The notes under the pieces were generated by a model that searched no databases, had not been told where the DNA came from, and was given only the letters and a program-made list of their open reading frames with translations. 50,502 nucleotides of DNA, from contig JAYNHH010000017.1 of NCBI GenBank assembly GCA_038107835.1, positions 1 to 50,502 on the forward strand. The letters are read 5' to 3'. This DNA is from MED-G116 sp038107835 (GTDB lineage Bacteria > Pseudomonadota > Alphaproteobacteria > Puniceispirillales > Puniceispirillaceae). Every line of letters starts with the position of its first letter. The first letter of the stretch is position 1. This document shows positions 8,377-17,290 of the stretch, one piece after another. Both the position numbers and the translations under genes were made by a program.

Positions 8377-9171
8377 CTACTCTCCCTTGAAAACGGCTTT
8401 TCGCCTCTCATTGAAGGCCCGCACACCCTCGCGCCGATCGGCTGTTGAGACGGTGCGGTTATAGGCTTCAATCTCAAACGCCATGCCATCCAGCAACCCC
8501 ATTTGCAGGCCCTTATGGATGGCCTGCTTTGCCTGCCGAACGGCGATGGGCGCATTCGCCGCAATCGTCCGCGCCGCCGTGAGTGTGGCGTCCATCAATT
8601 CATCCGGTTTGCAGATCGCATTGGCGAGTCCCCATTCAAGGGCATCTTCGGCGGAAAACACGGTGCCAGAGAGGATCAACTCCATAGCCCGTTTTTCTCC
8701 TACGGATCGGGCAAGATTCTGAGTGCCACCTGCACCTGGAATAATGCCGAGCTTTGTTTCTGTCTGGGCGAAGCGCGCGCTTTCACTGACATAGATGAAA
8801 TCCAGTGCGGCGGCCAACTCGCACCCGCCACCATATGCTGCGCCATTAATTGCCCCAATAAGAGGCAGGGGACAGCCCACCACGGCACGTACCATCCGCT
8901 CATAGACCAGATGCTGGGCAAACCATTCACTGTCAGTCATGCCATTGCGCTCTTTCAGGTCACCGCCGGCACAAAAGGCTCGGTCACCTGCACCGGTAAT
9001 CACGACAACCCGCAGATCATCGGGGGCCACTGCCAGTTCCTCGAAAAGCGAAATCAGATCCCAGGCCATTTCTGTGTTGAAGGCATTTGACGCCTCTGGC
9101 CTGTCCAGCGTCACGCAAAGAATATGATCATCGATAATGGCAACGCTCAGCGTGTCGGTCGATTGTGGCAT
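8377..9171 (-). CDS. Enoyl-CoA hydratase/isomerase (crotonase) family
   Basis: A 264-residue crotonase. Both catalytic glutamates of true hydratases are present, E118 in GGGCELA and E138 in AQTETKLG, and the oxyanion-hole segment CAGGDL is at 67-72, so hydration of an enoyl-CoA is chemically supported. The frame is open to 9255, but ATG 9171 is chosen because it gives the family N-terminus (MPQSTDTLSVAI) and has GGGGG eight bases ahead. It is first in a two-gene operon with the HMG-CoA-lyase-like gene and diverges from the CaiB gene across a 177-bp gap. Hydration followed by lyase cleavage is the order these two enzymes would act in. AUH-type methylglutaconyl-CoA hydratases are close relatives and remain an option. 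Confidence 0.87.
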   Translation of the reverse strand: MPQSTDTLSVAIIDDHILCVTLDRPEASNAFNTEMAWDLISLFEELAVAPDDLRVVVITGAGDRAFCAGGDLKERNGMTDSEWFAQHLVYERMVRAVVGCPLPLIGAINGAAYGGGCELAAALDFIYVSESARFAQTETKLGIIPGAGGTQNLARSVGEKRAMELILSGTVFSAEDALEWGLANAICKPDELMDATLTAARTIAANAPIAVRQAKQAIHKGLQMGLLDGMAFEIEAYNRTVSTADRREGVRAFNERRKAVFKGE

Positions 9172-9348
9172 GAGAGACCCCCTATTGTGCCAATGGTGAT
9201 GAATTTGATCTGCGCGCCCTTTTGTGGAGCAGAATTGCAAGCCAGAGACAATCACACTATCATTTGCTGGATCGTGTCAAATTTTTCTGGCCGATTCTGT
9301 TGGCCGAAATTTTCCACTTTGCGCGGCACTGTCAGGTAAGGGTTGAAC

Positions 9349-10470
9349 ATGGGTCTTGATGCGGAACTCTCGGGCATCCTTGTTGTATCGCTGGAACAGG
9401 CAGTTGCCGCCCCCTATTGCGGTCTGTTGATGGCCAACGCCGGAGCAAGGGTGATCAAGGTTGAGCGCCCAGAGGGAGACTTTGCCAGAGGTTATGATTC
9501 AGGTGCTGGTGGTCAGAGCGCCATTTTCGCATGGCTGAACCGGGGCAAGGAGTCGATCAGCCTGAACCTTAAGGCAGATGAAGACAAGGCCCTGCTCTGT
9601 CGGATGCTTGCCAGGGCTGATGTGCTTGTCTCGAATCTGGCGCCGGGTGCGCTAGGCCGAATGGGGCTTGTTAGCGCCGATCTACGACAACAGAATCCAG
9701 GCCTCATCACCTGTGCGGTGACTGGTTATGGTGAGACAGGGGAGGCCGCGACGAAAAAGGCCTATGATTTTCTAGTGCAAGGCGAGAGTGGCATTTGTTC
9801 GGTCACTGGTACGGAAGACAGCCCCTCTCGTGTTGGCGTCTCCATCACCGATATCTCTACGGGGATGACGGCGTTTTCTGCAATCCTGAGAGCCTTGATC
9901 CAGCGCGGCCGGACCGGTGAGGGAATTGATATTTCGATTTCAATGTTTGATGTGATGGCAGATTGGATGAACATGCCTTTGATGGCGCATCGCTATTCGG
10001 GTGGTGCGCCCAAACGCATGGGGTTAAAACACACCTTCGTTGCGCCTTATGGGGCGTTTCCTTGCGGTGATGGGGGGCAGGTGTTGCTCTCGGTGCAGAG
10101 TAACCGAGAATTCAGGTCATTTTGTGCAACCGTTCTGGCTGATGCCGCGCTGGTGGAGGACTCACGCTTCGTCAACAATCCGGACCGCTTTGCCAACCGG
10201 GATGCGCTGAACGGGATCATCGATGGTGTTTTTGGCGCATTGACGACGGAACAGGTCCTCGACCGGCTCGATGCCGCCAATATCGCCAACGCAAGGCTGA
10301 ATTCTGTCGCCGATCTGTCCGAACATAGATTCCTGCGCAACCAGAAAGCGCTGATTGGCGGGTCCCAGATTTCCATGGCGGCGTTACCTGTTCAGACGCA
10401 AGGTGAGGCACCATATCGGGTGCCAGATATCGGCCAGCATAGTGCGGCAATCCGCAAGGAGTTCACCTGA
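9349..10470 (+). CDS. CaiB/BaiF family (class III) CoA-transferase
   Basis: A 373-residue class III CoA-transferase that moves CoA between carboxylic acids, usually from succinyl-CoA. The catalytic aspartate equivalent to D169 of formyl-CoA transferase is D168 in VGVSITDISTGM, and the N-terminal IKVERPEGD motif is typical. The ATG at 9349 is preferred to a TTG at 9343 because AAGGG lies six bases before it. Its stop overlaps the start of the MmgE/PrpD gene by one base, so the two are coupled. Divergent to it are the hydratase and lyase genes. A CoA activation step, a dehydratase/decarboxylase-family protein, a hydratase and a C-C lyase together form a plausible route for a branched C5-C6 dicarboxylic acid. 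Confidence 0.9.
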   Translation: MGLDAELSGILVVSLEQAVAAPYCGLLMANAGARVIKVERPEGDFARGYDSGAGGQSAIFAWLNRGKESISLNLKADEDKALLCRMLARADVLVSNLAPGALGRMGLVSADLRQQNPGLITCAVTGYGETGEAATKKAYDFLVQGESGICSVTGTEDSPSRVGVSITDISTGMTAFSAILRALIQRGRTGEGIDISISMFDVMADWMNMPLMAHRYSGGAPKRMGLKHTFVAPYGAFPCGDGGQVLLSVQSNREFRSFCATVLADAALVEDSRFVNNPDRFANRDALNGIIDGVFGALTTEQVLDRLDAANIANARLNSVADLSEHRFLRNQKALIGGSQISMAALPVQTQGEAPYRVPDIGQHSAAIRKEFT

Positions 10471-11813
10471 TGATGTCAGTCAGCAAAGATGGCAGAAGCA
10501 GTGTTTCGGATCAGATTGTCCAGTTTGTCTGTGAATTTGATGGTGTGGACATACCGGAGGATGCGCGCCATGTCATGCGTCTATCGCTGATTGACTGGGT
10601 GGCGGTGGCGGTTGCCGGACGGAACGAACCTGTCGCCCGTATCCTGCAGAAAATTGGTGAGGATGAGGGCGGTAAACCAGAGGCTTTTGTGGTTGGGTGT
10701 GGCTGCAGGCTGCCCGCCCGCATGGCTGCCAAGATCAATGGCACGCTCTCCCATGCGCTCGACTATGACGATACGCATTTTGACTCGATGGGACACACCT
10801 CTGTGGCTGTGATTCCGGCGGCGCTGTCACTTGCTGATAAAATGTCCGTTCAGCCCAAGGCGTTTCATGAGGCTGTCTTGATCGGGGTTGAGTTGGCCGT
10901 GAGGATTGGATCATGGCTGGGCCGTTCACATTATCATGCTGGGTTTCACATGACGGCGACGGCAGGCACTTTTGGCGCTGCGATGGCATCGGCGCGTATC
11001 CTCGGCCTCTCATCCAACCAGACCAGACACGCACTTGGCATTGCCGCGTCGATGGCGAGTGGCATCAAGACACAATTTGGTACAATGGGAAAGCCGCTGC
11101 ATGCAGGACTTGCAGCGCATGCAGGTGTTGATGCCGCGCTGCTCGCATATGACGGTTTTGTTGCCACGCATGATGGTCTGGAAGGTGAGCAGGGCTTCTC
11201 CCCAACGCATCACGGTGCCGGTGACACCGGGGCATTCGATGGCATGGGTCGTGATTTTGTCTTCGAGCGCGTTAGTCATAAATACCACGCCTGTTGCCAC
11301 GGCATCCACGCAACTTTGGAGGCGTTGGCCATCCTGCGCGACAGAGTTTCCGTGCAACCGGAGGAGATTGCTGAATTGGCAATCACCGTGAGTCCCCAAT
11401 ATCTCAACGTCTGCAACATCGCGTCTCCGGTGACGGGGCTTGAGGCAAAGTTCAGCTATCGGTTGGTCGCCGCATTGTTCATGCATGGATACGACACGGC
11501 GCGCATCGAAACCTATAATGACGCGATCTGCCAGGATGTGGACGTGCTGCGGCTACGTGACAGGGTTGTTGTTGCCACTGACACGGAAATTTCTGATGCG
11601 GCGGCGATGGTCGATCTCAAACTTGCAAATGGCCACACCCACAGCCAGTCGTTCGATCTGACCGACCCAGTGCCACTTGCGGCGCGGGAAGCTCGTGTCA
11701 GGGCAAAGGCGGCAAGTCTGATCGGTGCCGCCGAGGCGTCTTCACTCTGGCAGAAAGTCGGGTTGGGCGAGCAGTTGCCATCGCATTGGATCGCCAACCA
11801 GTCGCTGCCATAG
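10470..11813 (+). CDS. MmgE/PrpD family protein
   Basis: A 447-residue MmgE/PrpD protein. This family includes 2-methylcitrate dehydratase and cis-aconitate decarboxylase, and many members of unknown activity. Conserved stretches include the HALDYDDTH segment near residue 92 and the GxMxKPLHAG-type segment (FGTMGKPLHAGLAAHAG) near 202. The start ATG at 10470 shares a base with the stop of the CoA-transferase gene; an ATG one codon later is equally possible. The presence of a CoA-transferase, not methylcitrate synthase or PrpB, argues against a standard propionate cluster. It is followed by a 130-bp gap and the SulP gene, so it probably ends the operon. Exact reaction unknown. Confidence 0.87.
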   Translation: MMSVSKDGRSSVSDQIVQFVCEFDGVDIPEDARHVMRLSLIDWVAVAVAGRNEPVARILQKIGEDEGGKPEAFVVGCGCRLPARMAAKINGTLSHALDYDDTHFDSMGHTSVAVIPAALSLADKMSVQPKAFHEAVLIGVELAVRIGSWLGRSHYHAGFHMTATAGTFGAAMASARILGLSSNQTRHALGIAASMASGIKTQFGTMGKPLHAGLAAHAGVDAALLAYDGFVATHDGLEGEQGFSPTHHGAGDTGAFDGMGRDFVFERVSHKYHACCHGIHATLEALAILRDRVSVQPEEIAELAITVSPQYLNVCNIASPVTGLEAKFSYRLVAALFMHGYDTARIETYNDAICQDVDVLRLRDRVVVATDTEISDAAAMVDLKLANGHTHSQSFDLTDPVPLAAREARVRAKAASLIGAAEASSLWQKVGLGEQLPSHWIANQSLP

Positions 11814-11943
11814 CCAGCCAGATACCCTCAGGACGCTGTTTGCCAAGTGGGATTATTGTGAGGGCTGGTGTCTTTATTGTTCCATTGTCCTCAATTTCAT
11901 CTATAACAGGGCGTCCCAAACTCCAGAACAAAGATAGCCAATA

Positions 11944-13560
11944 GTGACCCCTCTTATTAAGGGCAGGATATCAAGCCTGCTGTTCGGCTCGTCGCATCGT
12001 GGCGATGTGCCTCATTCCCTGTCCTCACGCCAGACGATCACTGATATTCTGGCTGGCCTTACCGTCTCGCTCGCTCTCGTGCCGGAGGCCGTTGCCTTTG
12101 CCTTTGTCGCTGGTGTTGCACCGCTTGTAGGCCTCTATGCTGCCTTTATAGTCGGTCTGATCACAGCGTTCATCGGAGGGCGTCCCGGAATGATCTCGGG
12201 GGCGACAGGTGCGCTCGCCGTTGTCATGGTCTCGCTGGTAACGCAGCATGGGGTCGAGTATCTGTTCGCAACGGTTGTGCTGATGGGACTGCTGCAACTC
12301 CTGGCTGGTGCGTTGCGGTGGGGAAAATTCATCCGCATGGTGCCCTATCCGGTAATGTTGGGGTTTGTGAATGGTCTTGCCATCGTCATTGGAATCGCAC
12401 AGCTAGAACAATTCAAACTCTCGTCGCAGGGCGGTGATGCCGTCTGGATGAGTGGCGCGACATTGTACATCACACTTGGCCTTGTCGTGGCGACGATGGC
12501 GCTGATCTGGCTGGCTCCACGTCTGACCCGAATCATCCCTGCGCCGCTGTTGGCAATTGGAGTGATAACAGCGGTTGTTCTTGGTCTCGATGTTGATGTG
12601 CCGCGTGTTGGTGATCTTGCCAGCCTTGCCGGTGGTTTGCCGGCCTTCAGCCTGCCTGCGGTGCCGCTCAATCTCGAGACGCTGGGAATCATTTTTCCCT
12701 ATGCGTTCATTCTTGCGGCCATTGGTCTGATCGAGAGCCTGTTGACCTTGAATCTCGTTGGCGATCTGACAGATCAGCGTGGTGGTGCATCACAGGAATG
12801 CCTGGCACAGGGTTTCGCCAATTTTGTCACGGGTTTCTTTGGCGGAATGGGTGGCTGTGCAATGATTGGCCAGTCGATGATCAATGTAAAATCTGGTGGC
12901 CGCACGCGGATTTCTGGCATTGCTGCCGCGTTGTTCCTGCTGAGTTTCATTCTGTTTGCAGCCGACCTGATCGAGTTGATTCCCATCGCCGCCCTTGTTG
13001 GGGTGATGTTTATGGTGGTCGTGGGTACCTTTGCCTGGAATTCGATCAGGACACTTTTCAAGGTTCCTGGCGCCGATGCTCTGGTAATCGTCGTGGTAAC
13101 AGCGGTGACGGTGATTGAGGATCTTGCCGTTGCTGTGATTGTTGGAGTGATCATGTCGGCCCTCGTTTATGCCTGGAATGCTGCCAAGCGTATCCGCGCC
13201 ACCACCCGCCAATCCGTGACCGAGAAGGGGGCGCTTGTCTATGATGTTTCCGGCCCTCTGTTTTTCGGCTCGGCTGCGGGTTTTCGGGAGTTGTTTGATG
13301 TAGCCAATGATCCAAAGACAGTCATCATAGATTTTGCGGGATCGCGCATTGTTGATCAGTCAGCCCTTCAGGCGATTGAGGACGTTGCCGCAAAATATCA
13401 TGAGGTCGGAAAGCGGGTGATGCTGCGGCGTCTCAGTCCAGATTGTCATCGATTGCTGTCACGTTCCGGCCAGTTGATCATCGATAGCGATGACGACCCG
13501 GACTACCAGCTCGCGGTCGATTACGGCGTTCGCCTTGGTGTTTTCGACGGCAAGCATTGA
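11944..13560 (+). CDS. SulP family inorganic anion transporter with C-terminal STAS domain
   Basis: A 538-residue inner-membrane permease of the SLC26/SulP family. After a short cytosolic N-terminus it has a long run of hydrophobic segments from about residue 30 to 415, opening with the family motif DILAGLTVSLALVPEAVAFA. A STAS domain follows from about 435 to 525 (VIIDFAGSRIVDQSALQAIE). Known members carry sulfate, bicarbonate or dicarboxylates; the substrate cannot be assigned here, and no sulfate-assimilation or carbonic-anhydrase gene is adjacent. The start is a GTG with only a weak purine-rich ribosome site, so the N-terminus is less sure. It stands alone between PrpD and a decarboxylating dehydrogenase; a dicarboxylate role would fit the neighbours but is only a guess. 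Confidence 0.9.
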   Translation: MTPLIKGRISSLLFGSSHRGDVPHSLSSRQTITDILAGLTVSLALVPEAVAFAFVAGVAPLVGLYAAFIVGLITAFIGGRPGMISGATGALAVVMVSLVTQHGVEYLFATVVLMGLLQLLAGALRWGKFIRMVPYPVMLGFVNGLAIVIGIAQLEQFKLSSQGGDAVWMSGATLYITLGLVVATMALIWLAPRLTRIIPAPLLAIGVITAVVLGLDVDVPRVGDLASLAGGLPAFSLPAVPLNLETLGIIFPYAFILAAIGLIESLLTLNLVGDLTDQRGGASQECLAQGFANFVTGFFGGMGGCAMIGQSMINVKSGGRTRISGIAAALFLLSFILFAADLIELIPIAALVGVMFMVVVGTFAWNSIRTLFKVPGADALVIVVVTAVTVIEDLAVAVIVGVIMSALVYAWNAAKRIRATTRQSVTEKGALVYDVSGPLFFGSAAGFRELFDVANDPKTVIIDFAGSRIVDQSALQAIEDVAAKYHEVGKRVMLRRLSPDCHRLLSRSGQLIIDSDDDPDYQLAVDYGVRLGVFDGKH

Positions 13561-13691
13561 ACCCTCCATGCCAATGGCATGATCGAGAGATTTACCATGC
13601 AGATGCTGTGGTGAAAGCGCAGAATATTGGTATGATCGAGCATATGGCGATTAAAGACGCCTTCATTTATTGTTCACTATGAGGTTCAGAA

Positions 13692-14768
13692 ATGGCCAAA
13701 AACCGATTCAACATTGCGGTAATCGCTGGCGATGGCATTGGCACTGAAGTCATGCCAGAGGGGCTGCGCGCGCTCTCTGCTGCTGCTGCCAGATTTGACA
13801 TCAACCTGCATTTTGATCACTTTGATTTTGCCAGCTATGATTATTATGCTCGGCATGGTGACATGCTGCCCGAAGACTGGCAGGCACAGATCGGTGGCCA
13901 TGATGCGATCTTCTTTGGTGCGGTGGGCCTGCCGGACAAGATACCTGACCACATTTCCCTATGGGGGTCGTTGCTGAAATTCCGCCGCGAATTTGATCAA
14001 TATATCAATCTCAGACCGGTCCGTCTGCTTCCCGGGGTGCCGTCACCGCTTGCCGACCGTCAGCCCGGCGATATTGATTTCATGATTGTCAGGGAAAATA
14101 CCGAGGGTGAATATTCGTCCATTGGCGGAAAGATGTTTGCCGGCACTGAGCGTGAGATTGTGGTGCAGGAAACGGTGATGAGCCGTATTGGCGTTGACCG
14201 TGTCCTGCGGTTTGCCTTTGAGCTGGCGCAAAGCCGGCCAAAGAAACATCTGACATCCGCCACGAAATCGAATGGCATTTCGATTACCATGCCCTATTGG
14301 GATGAGCGCGTTGAGGAAATGGCATTGTCCTATCCCAATGTTACATGGGACAAATTCCACATTGATATTCTGACCGCACATTTTGTCCAGCATCCTGACT
14401 GGTTTGATGTGGTCGTTGCCTCAAACCTGTTCGGCGATATCCTGTCAGATCTTGGTCCTGCCTGCACCGGTACGATTGGCGTTGCACCGTCCGGCAACAT
14501 TAACCCCGAAGGAAATTTTCCATCGTTGTTCGAACCAGTTCACGGGTCAGCGCCGGATATCGCTGGCAAGGGGATCGCCAATCCTGTGGGCCAGATCTGG
14601 GCTGGCGCAATGATGCTGGAGCATCTTGGCTTTACCGAGGCGGCAACATGTATGACCGATGCCATCGACACCGCCCTTGGTGAGCCGGGACTGCGAACGG
14701 CTGACCTGGGTGGCACGGCCAACACGGTGACATGCGGCAGCGCCATTGCCGAGATCATTGCCGGCTGA
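13692..14768 (+). CDS. Tartrate/D-malate dehydrogenase-like, isopropylmalate dehydrogenase family
   Basis: A 358-residue NAD-dependent beta-decarboxylating dehydrogenase. It opens with IAVIAGDGIGTEV, carries the arginine-rich substrate segment (SLLKFRREFDQYINLRPVR, about 96-114), then VRENTEGEYSS, a catalytic lysine region (TSATKSNG), the metal-binding Asp segment (NLFGDILSDLG) and the cofactor loop EPVHGSAPDIAGKGIANP. The ENTEGEYS form and the length are typical of tartrate/D-malate dehydrogenases (TtuC/DmlA) rather than LeuB. No leuCD genes are nearby, which also argues against leucine synthesis. GAGG lies before the ATG at 13692. The 131 bp upstream contains a small inverted repeat (CATGCC-AAT-GGCATG, 13567-13581) of unknown role. 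Convergent with the iron-binding-protein gene with a two-base gap. Confidence 0.86.
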   Translation: MAKNRFNIAVIAGDGIGTEVMPEGLRALSAAAARFDINLHFDHFDFASYDYYARHGDMLPEDWQAQIGGHDAIFFGAVGLPDKIPDHISLWGSLLKFRREFDQYINLRPVRLLPGVPSPLADRQPGDIDFMIVRENTEGEYSSIGGKMFAGTEREIVVQETVMSRIGVDRVLRFAFELAQSRPKKHLTSATKSNGISITMPYWDERVEEMALSYPNVTWDKFHIDILTAHFVQHPDWFDVVVASNLFGDILSDLGPACTGTIGVAPSGNINPEGNFPSLFEPVHGSAPDIAGKGIANPVGQIWAGAMMLEHLGFTEAATCMTDAIDTALGEPGLRTADLGGTANTVTCGSAIAEIIAG

Positions 14769-14770
14769 GG

Positions 14771-15820
14771 CTACCAGCCAACGCGATCAATAATCATCTG
14801 CGCCTGCGGTGCCAGTTCGGCCAGCCTGCTGATGGGCAGACTGTCTTTCTTGAAATCGCCCCATAGTTTCAGTTCGGGCGCGATGGGAGTGGCCGGGTTG
14901 ACTGGATATTCGTAATTGATCTTGCCGTAGAGCATCTGTGCTTCATCCGACACCAGAAATTCCAGCAGCTTGGTTGCGTTTGCCTTGTTCTTTGAATGTA
15001 GGGTCACGCCGCCTCCGCTGATGTTGATGTGGGCACCGCGGTCACCCGCACCCTGGTTGGCAAAGACGATGTTGATGGCGTTTGCCCAGTCACGCTGTGC
15101 CTGTTTGTCTGATTTCAGCATTTTTCCATAGTAATAATGATTCATAATGGCGACATCACACTCACCCTGAAAAATGGCCTTTGCCTGCGCCCGGTCATTC
15201 CCCTGCGGACGACGGGCGAAATTTGCCACAACACCACGGGCCCAGGCTTCGGCCTTTGCCTCACCATGCGTTGCGATCATTGATGCGACAAGCGCCCGGT
15301 TGTAGACATGGGAGCCCGGGCGCGAACAGACGCGCCCCTTCCATTTTGGATCGGCGAGTTCCTCATAGCTGCTTATCTCACCGTGCTGGACGCGTTCCTT
15401 CGATACCCCGATGATGCGGCTTCGAAGCGACAATCCGAACCAGTGGCCATCAATGTCACGCAGATGCGATGGGATTGTGCTGTTCAGAATATCGGAGTCG
15501 ATGTTGGCAAACAGGCCTTTTTCGGCGTAGACACTCAGACGGGCGATGTCGACTGTCAGCACCACATCAGCTGGACTGTTCTTGCCCTCACGCTGGAGAC
15601 GCTGGGCAAGGCCCTTTGAAGCGAACACAACATTTGTCTTGATACCGGTTTTGGCGGTAAAGGCTTCCAGAAAGGGGTTGATTAGAAACGCCTGACGATG
15701 TGAATAGATGTTCAATTCCTCAGCGCTGGCATTGGCTGGCCAGACAAAGGGTACAAGCAGCATTGCCATTCCAAGGGTCCGGCCACAGTTTGACCAAATA
15801 TTGCTGAGATTCCATTTCAT
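14771..15820 (-). CDS. Fe(III) ABC transporter substrate-binding protein (FbpA/FutA-like)
   Basis: A 349-residue periplasmic binding protein. A signal peptide ends at about A33 (NASA-EELNIYSHRQ), and the mature protein opens with the iron-binding-family segment NIYSHRQ. The tyrosine cluster in NHYYYGKML matches the paired tyrosines that bind ferric iron in FbpA/FutA proteins. ATG 15820 is preferred to ATG 15850 because AGGAG lies nine bases ahead and the signal peptide then starts normally. No iron permease or ATPase gene is adjacent, so the protein must use a transporter encoded elsewhere. A Fur-like palindrome about 55 bases upstream suggests iron repression. It is separated from the polyamine run by this promoter region. 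Confidence 0.88.
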   Translation of the reverse strand: MKWNLSNIWSNCGRTLGMAMLLVPFVWPANASAEELNIYSHRQAFLINPFLEAFTAKTGIKTNVVFASKGLAQRLQREGKNSPADVVLTVDIARLSVYAEKGLFANIDSDILNSTIPSHLRDIDGHWFGLSLRSRIIGVSKERVQHGEISSYEELADPKWKGRVCSRPGSHVYNRALVASMIATHGEAKAEAWARGVVANFARRPQGNDRAQAKAIFQGECDVAIMNHYYYGKMLKSDKQAQRDWANAINIVFANQGAGDRGAHINISGGGVTLHSKNKANATKLLEFLVSDEAQMLYGKINYEYPVNPATPIAPELKLWGDFKKDSLPISRLAELAPQAQMIIDRVGW

Positions 15821-15875
15821 CACGTCACGCTCCTTCTCAAACCTTTTCATTAGATGAGGACCATATCAGGCATTC

Positions 15876-15898
15876 TTGAGAATGAGAACCACTCGCAA
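15876..15898 (-). promoter_or_regulatory. Fur-like iron box upstream of the FbpA-type gene
   Basis: A 23-base imperfect palindrome, on the gene strand TTGCGAGTGG-TTC-TCATTCTCAA; 14 of 23 positions match its own reverse complement. The GAGAATGAGAA core resembles alphaproteobacterial and general Fur boxes. It lies 56 bases before the start codon of the ferric-binding protein, a suitable operator position. The site is in the gap between that gene and the end of the oxidoreductase gene, so it can only control the former. Inferred from sequence shape, not tested. Confidence 0.5.
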
Positions 15899-15927
15899 AG
15901 AATAAATTTGTCGCAGGCAGGAAGATA

Positions 15928-17244
15928 TTATGGATGGAGGCGGGCAGAGGCTTGCTCAAGAGCGCGGCGGATTTTGATGGCCTCAAGGCTGTGATCAATA
16001 TCCACGTCCTGCCAGCGTACCGGCGCATTTTCCGGCACATCTGTGATTAGTCTGACATTCTGGGCAAGCCCTATTGGTAATCCATCCATCTGCAGTGAGC
16101 GGTAAGCTGGGTAGAGCTTGCCCCATACCGTATACCCACCCTCACCATCCAGAATTTCTCCAGCTTTAAGTTGCCGTTTGGCTGTTGCCACGACATCGCC
16201 GGTGAAGGTTTTGGTGCTGCCTGTGGCTTTGCCAAGAAGCGCGGCTGACAAGATGGAGATATTCAATTCGAGGCCAATCAGGTGAAAGGGTTTGTACATC
16301 GCCGAGTAACGACCGGTCTCGTCCGTGTTCATCCCATATTGCCGAAAACAGGCGGCGGTATAGTCGTTTGGCGCTTCAATGACCACATAGACACCCCAGC
16401 GCAAATCCTTGAATACAGGTCTTCCATCACGTTCGAGCGATGATACAACCTCGACCATACCGCTGGCGTCTAGCTGTCCCCCAACTGCGCGCGGCCTTAA
16501 CACCTGCGCCAGATCATCCATCCCTGCTGGGGGAAACAGTAATCCGTCATCGGGTGCAGCAAGGCCGGTGGCATTGGCGATTGCCGCCATTTCCAGCGCC
16601 GATTTTGTGCCATCAAGAAAGGAGTTGAACATCTGGCTGTTCATGCCGGCTGCAGTGGCCTGTTCAGCTGTCATCCCGTAATGATCCCAGACCGTGTCGG
16701 GGGTGGAAGCATGATATGAAGGCAGGAACTTGGTGCCTTTGCCCGCAGCCACCACGTTGAAGCCATTGCTTCGCGCCCAGTCAACCAGCTCACAGGTCAG
16801 CGCTGGCTGATCACCATAGGCCATGGAATAGACGACACCCGCCGATGCGGCCTCCTGCGCCAGCTGCGCACCAGCCAAAACATCAGCTTCGACATTGACC
16901 ATGACGATATGAATGCCATTGCGGATGGCGGCCCGTGCGTGGACGACGCCAATTGCCGGGTTTCCTGTAGCTTCGACCAGAACATCAACCTTGCCAGACG
17001 TCATCATCACCATGGCATCGTCAACATACTCTGTTCTGGATATCAACTCATCCGGCCAGCCAACATCAGCGCAGCTGCGTTTAGCCTTTGCCGGATCGAG
17101 ATCAGCAATGATGCTGACTTCAAGCCCGGCCGTTGTCGGCACCTGCGCCAGAAACATCGATCCGAATTTGCCAGCTCCAATCAGACCAACCCGCACCGGG
17201 TTGTTGGTATCATTGCGTGAACATAATTCATCATACAAAAACAT
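15928..17244 (-). CDS. NAD(P)-dependent oxidoreductase with C-terminal SAF domain, function unknown
   Basis: A 438-residue protein with an N-terminal Rossmann domain (RVGLIGAGKFGSMF near 18-31), a central region of the homoserine-dehydrogenase-like kind that includes a substrate-domain segment with the GTKFLPSYHASTPDTVWDHYG stretch near 165-185, and a C-terminal SAF-type domain (about 345-410, AKRQLKAGEILDGEGGYTVWGKL). Proteins like this are common in alphaproteobacteria and are often mislabelled as homoserine dehydrogenase or FlgA-like. It lies 46 bases downstream of the N-carbamoylputrescine amidase gene on the same strand and is probably the last gene of the polyamine run. No reaction can be assigned. 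The ATG at 17244 has an AGATAGG purine stretch upstream. Confident as a gene, unsure of role. Confidence 0.8.
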   Translation of the reverse strand: MFLYDELCSRNDTNNPVRVGLIGAGKFGSMFLAQVPTTAGLEVSIIADLDPAKAKRSCADVGWPDELISRTEYVDDAMVMMTSGKVDVLVEATGNPAIGVVHARAAIRNGIHIVMVNVEADVLAGAQLAQEAASAGVVYSMAYGDQPALTCELVDWARSNGFNVVAAGKGTKFLPSYHASTPDTVWDHYGMTAEQATAAGMNSQMFNSFLDGTKSALEMAAIANATGLAAPDDGLLFPPAGMDDLAQVLRPRAVGGQLDASGMVEVVSSLERDGRPVFKDLRWGVYVVIEAPNDYTAACFRQYGMNTDETGRYSAMYKPFHLIGLELNISILSAALLGKATGSTKTFTGDVVATAKRQLKAGEILDGEGGYTVWGKLYPAYRSLQMDGLPIGLAQNVRLITDVPENAPVRWQDVDIDHSLEAIKIRRALEQASARLHP

Positions 17245-17290
17245 TTATACCTATCTGCCCGACCCTGACTGCAAATCATAAGGGAACAAG

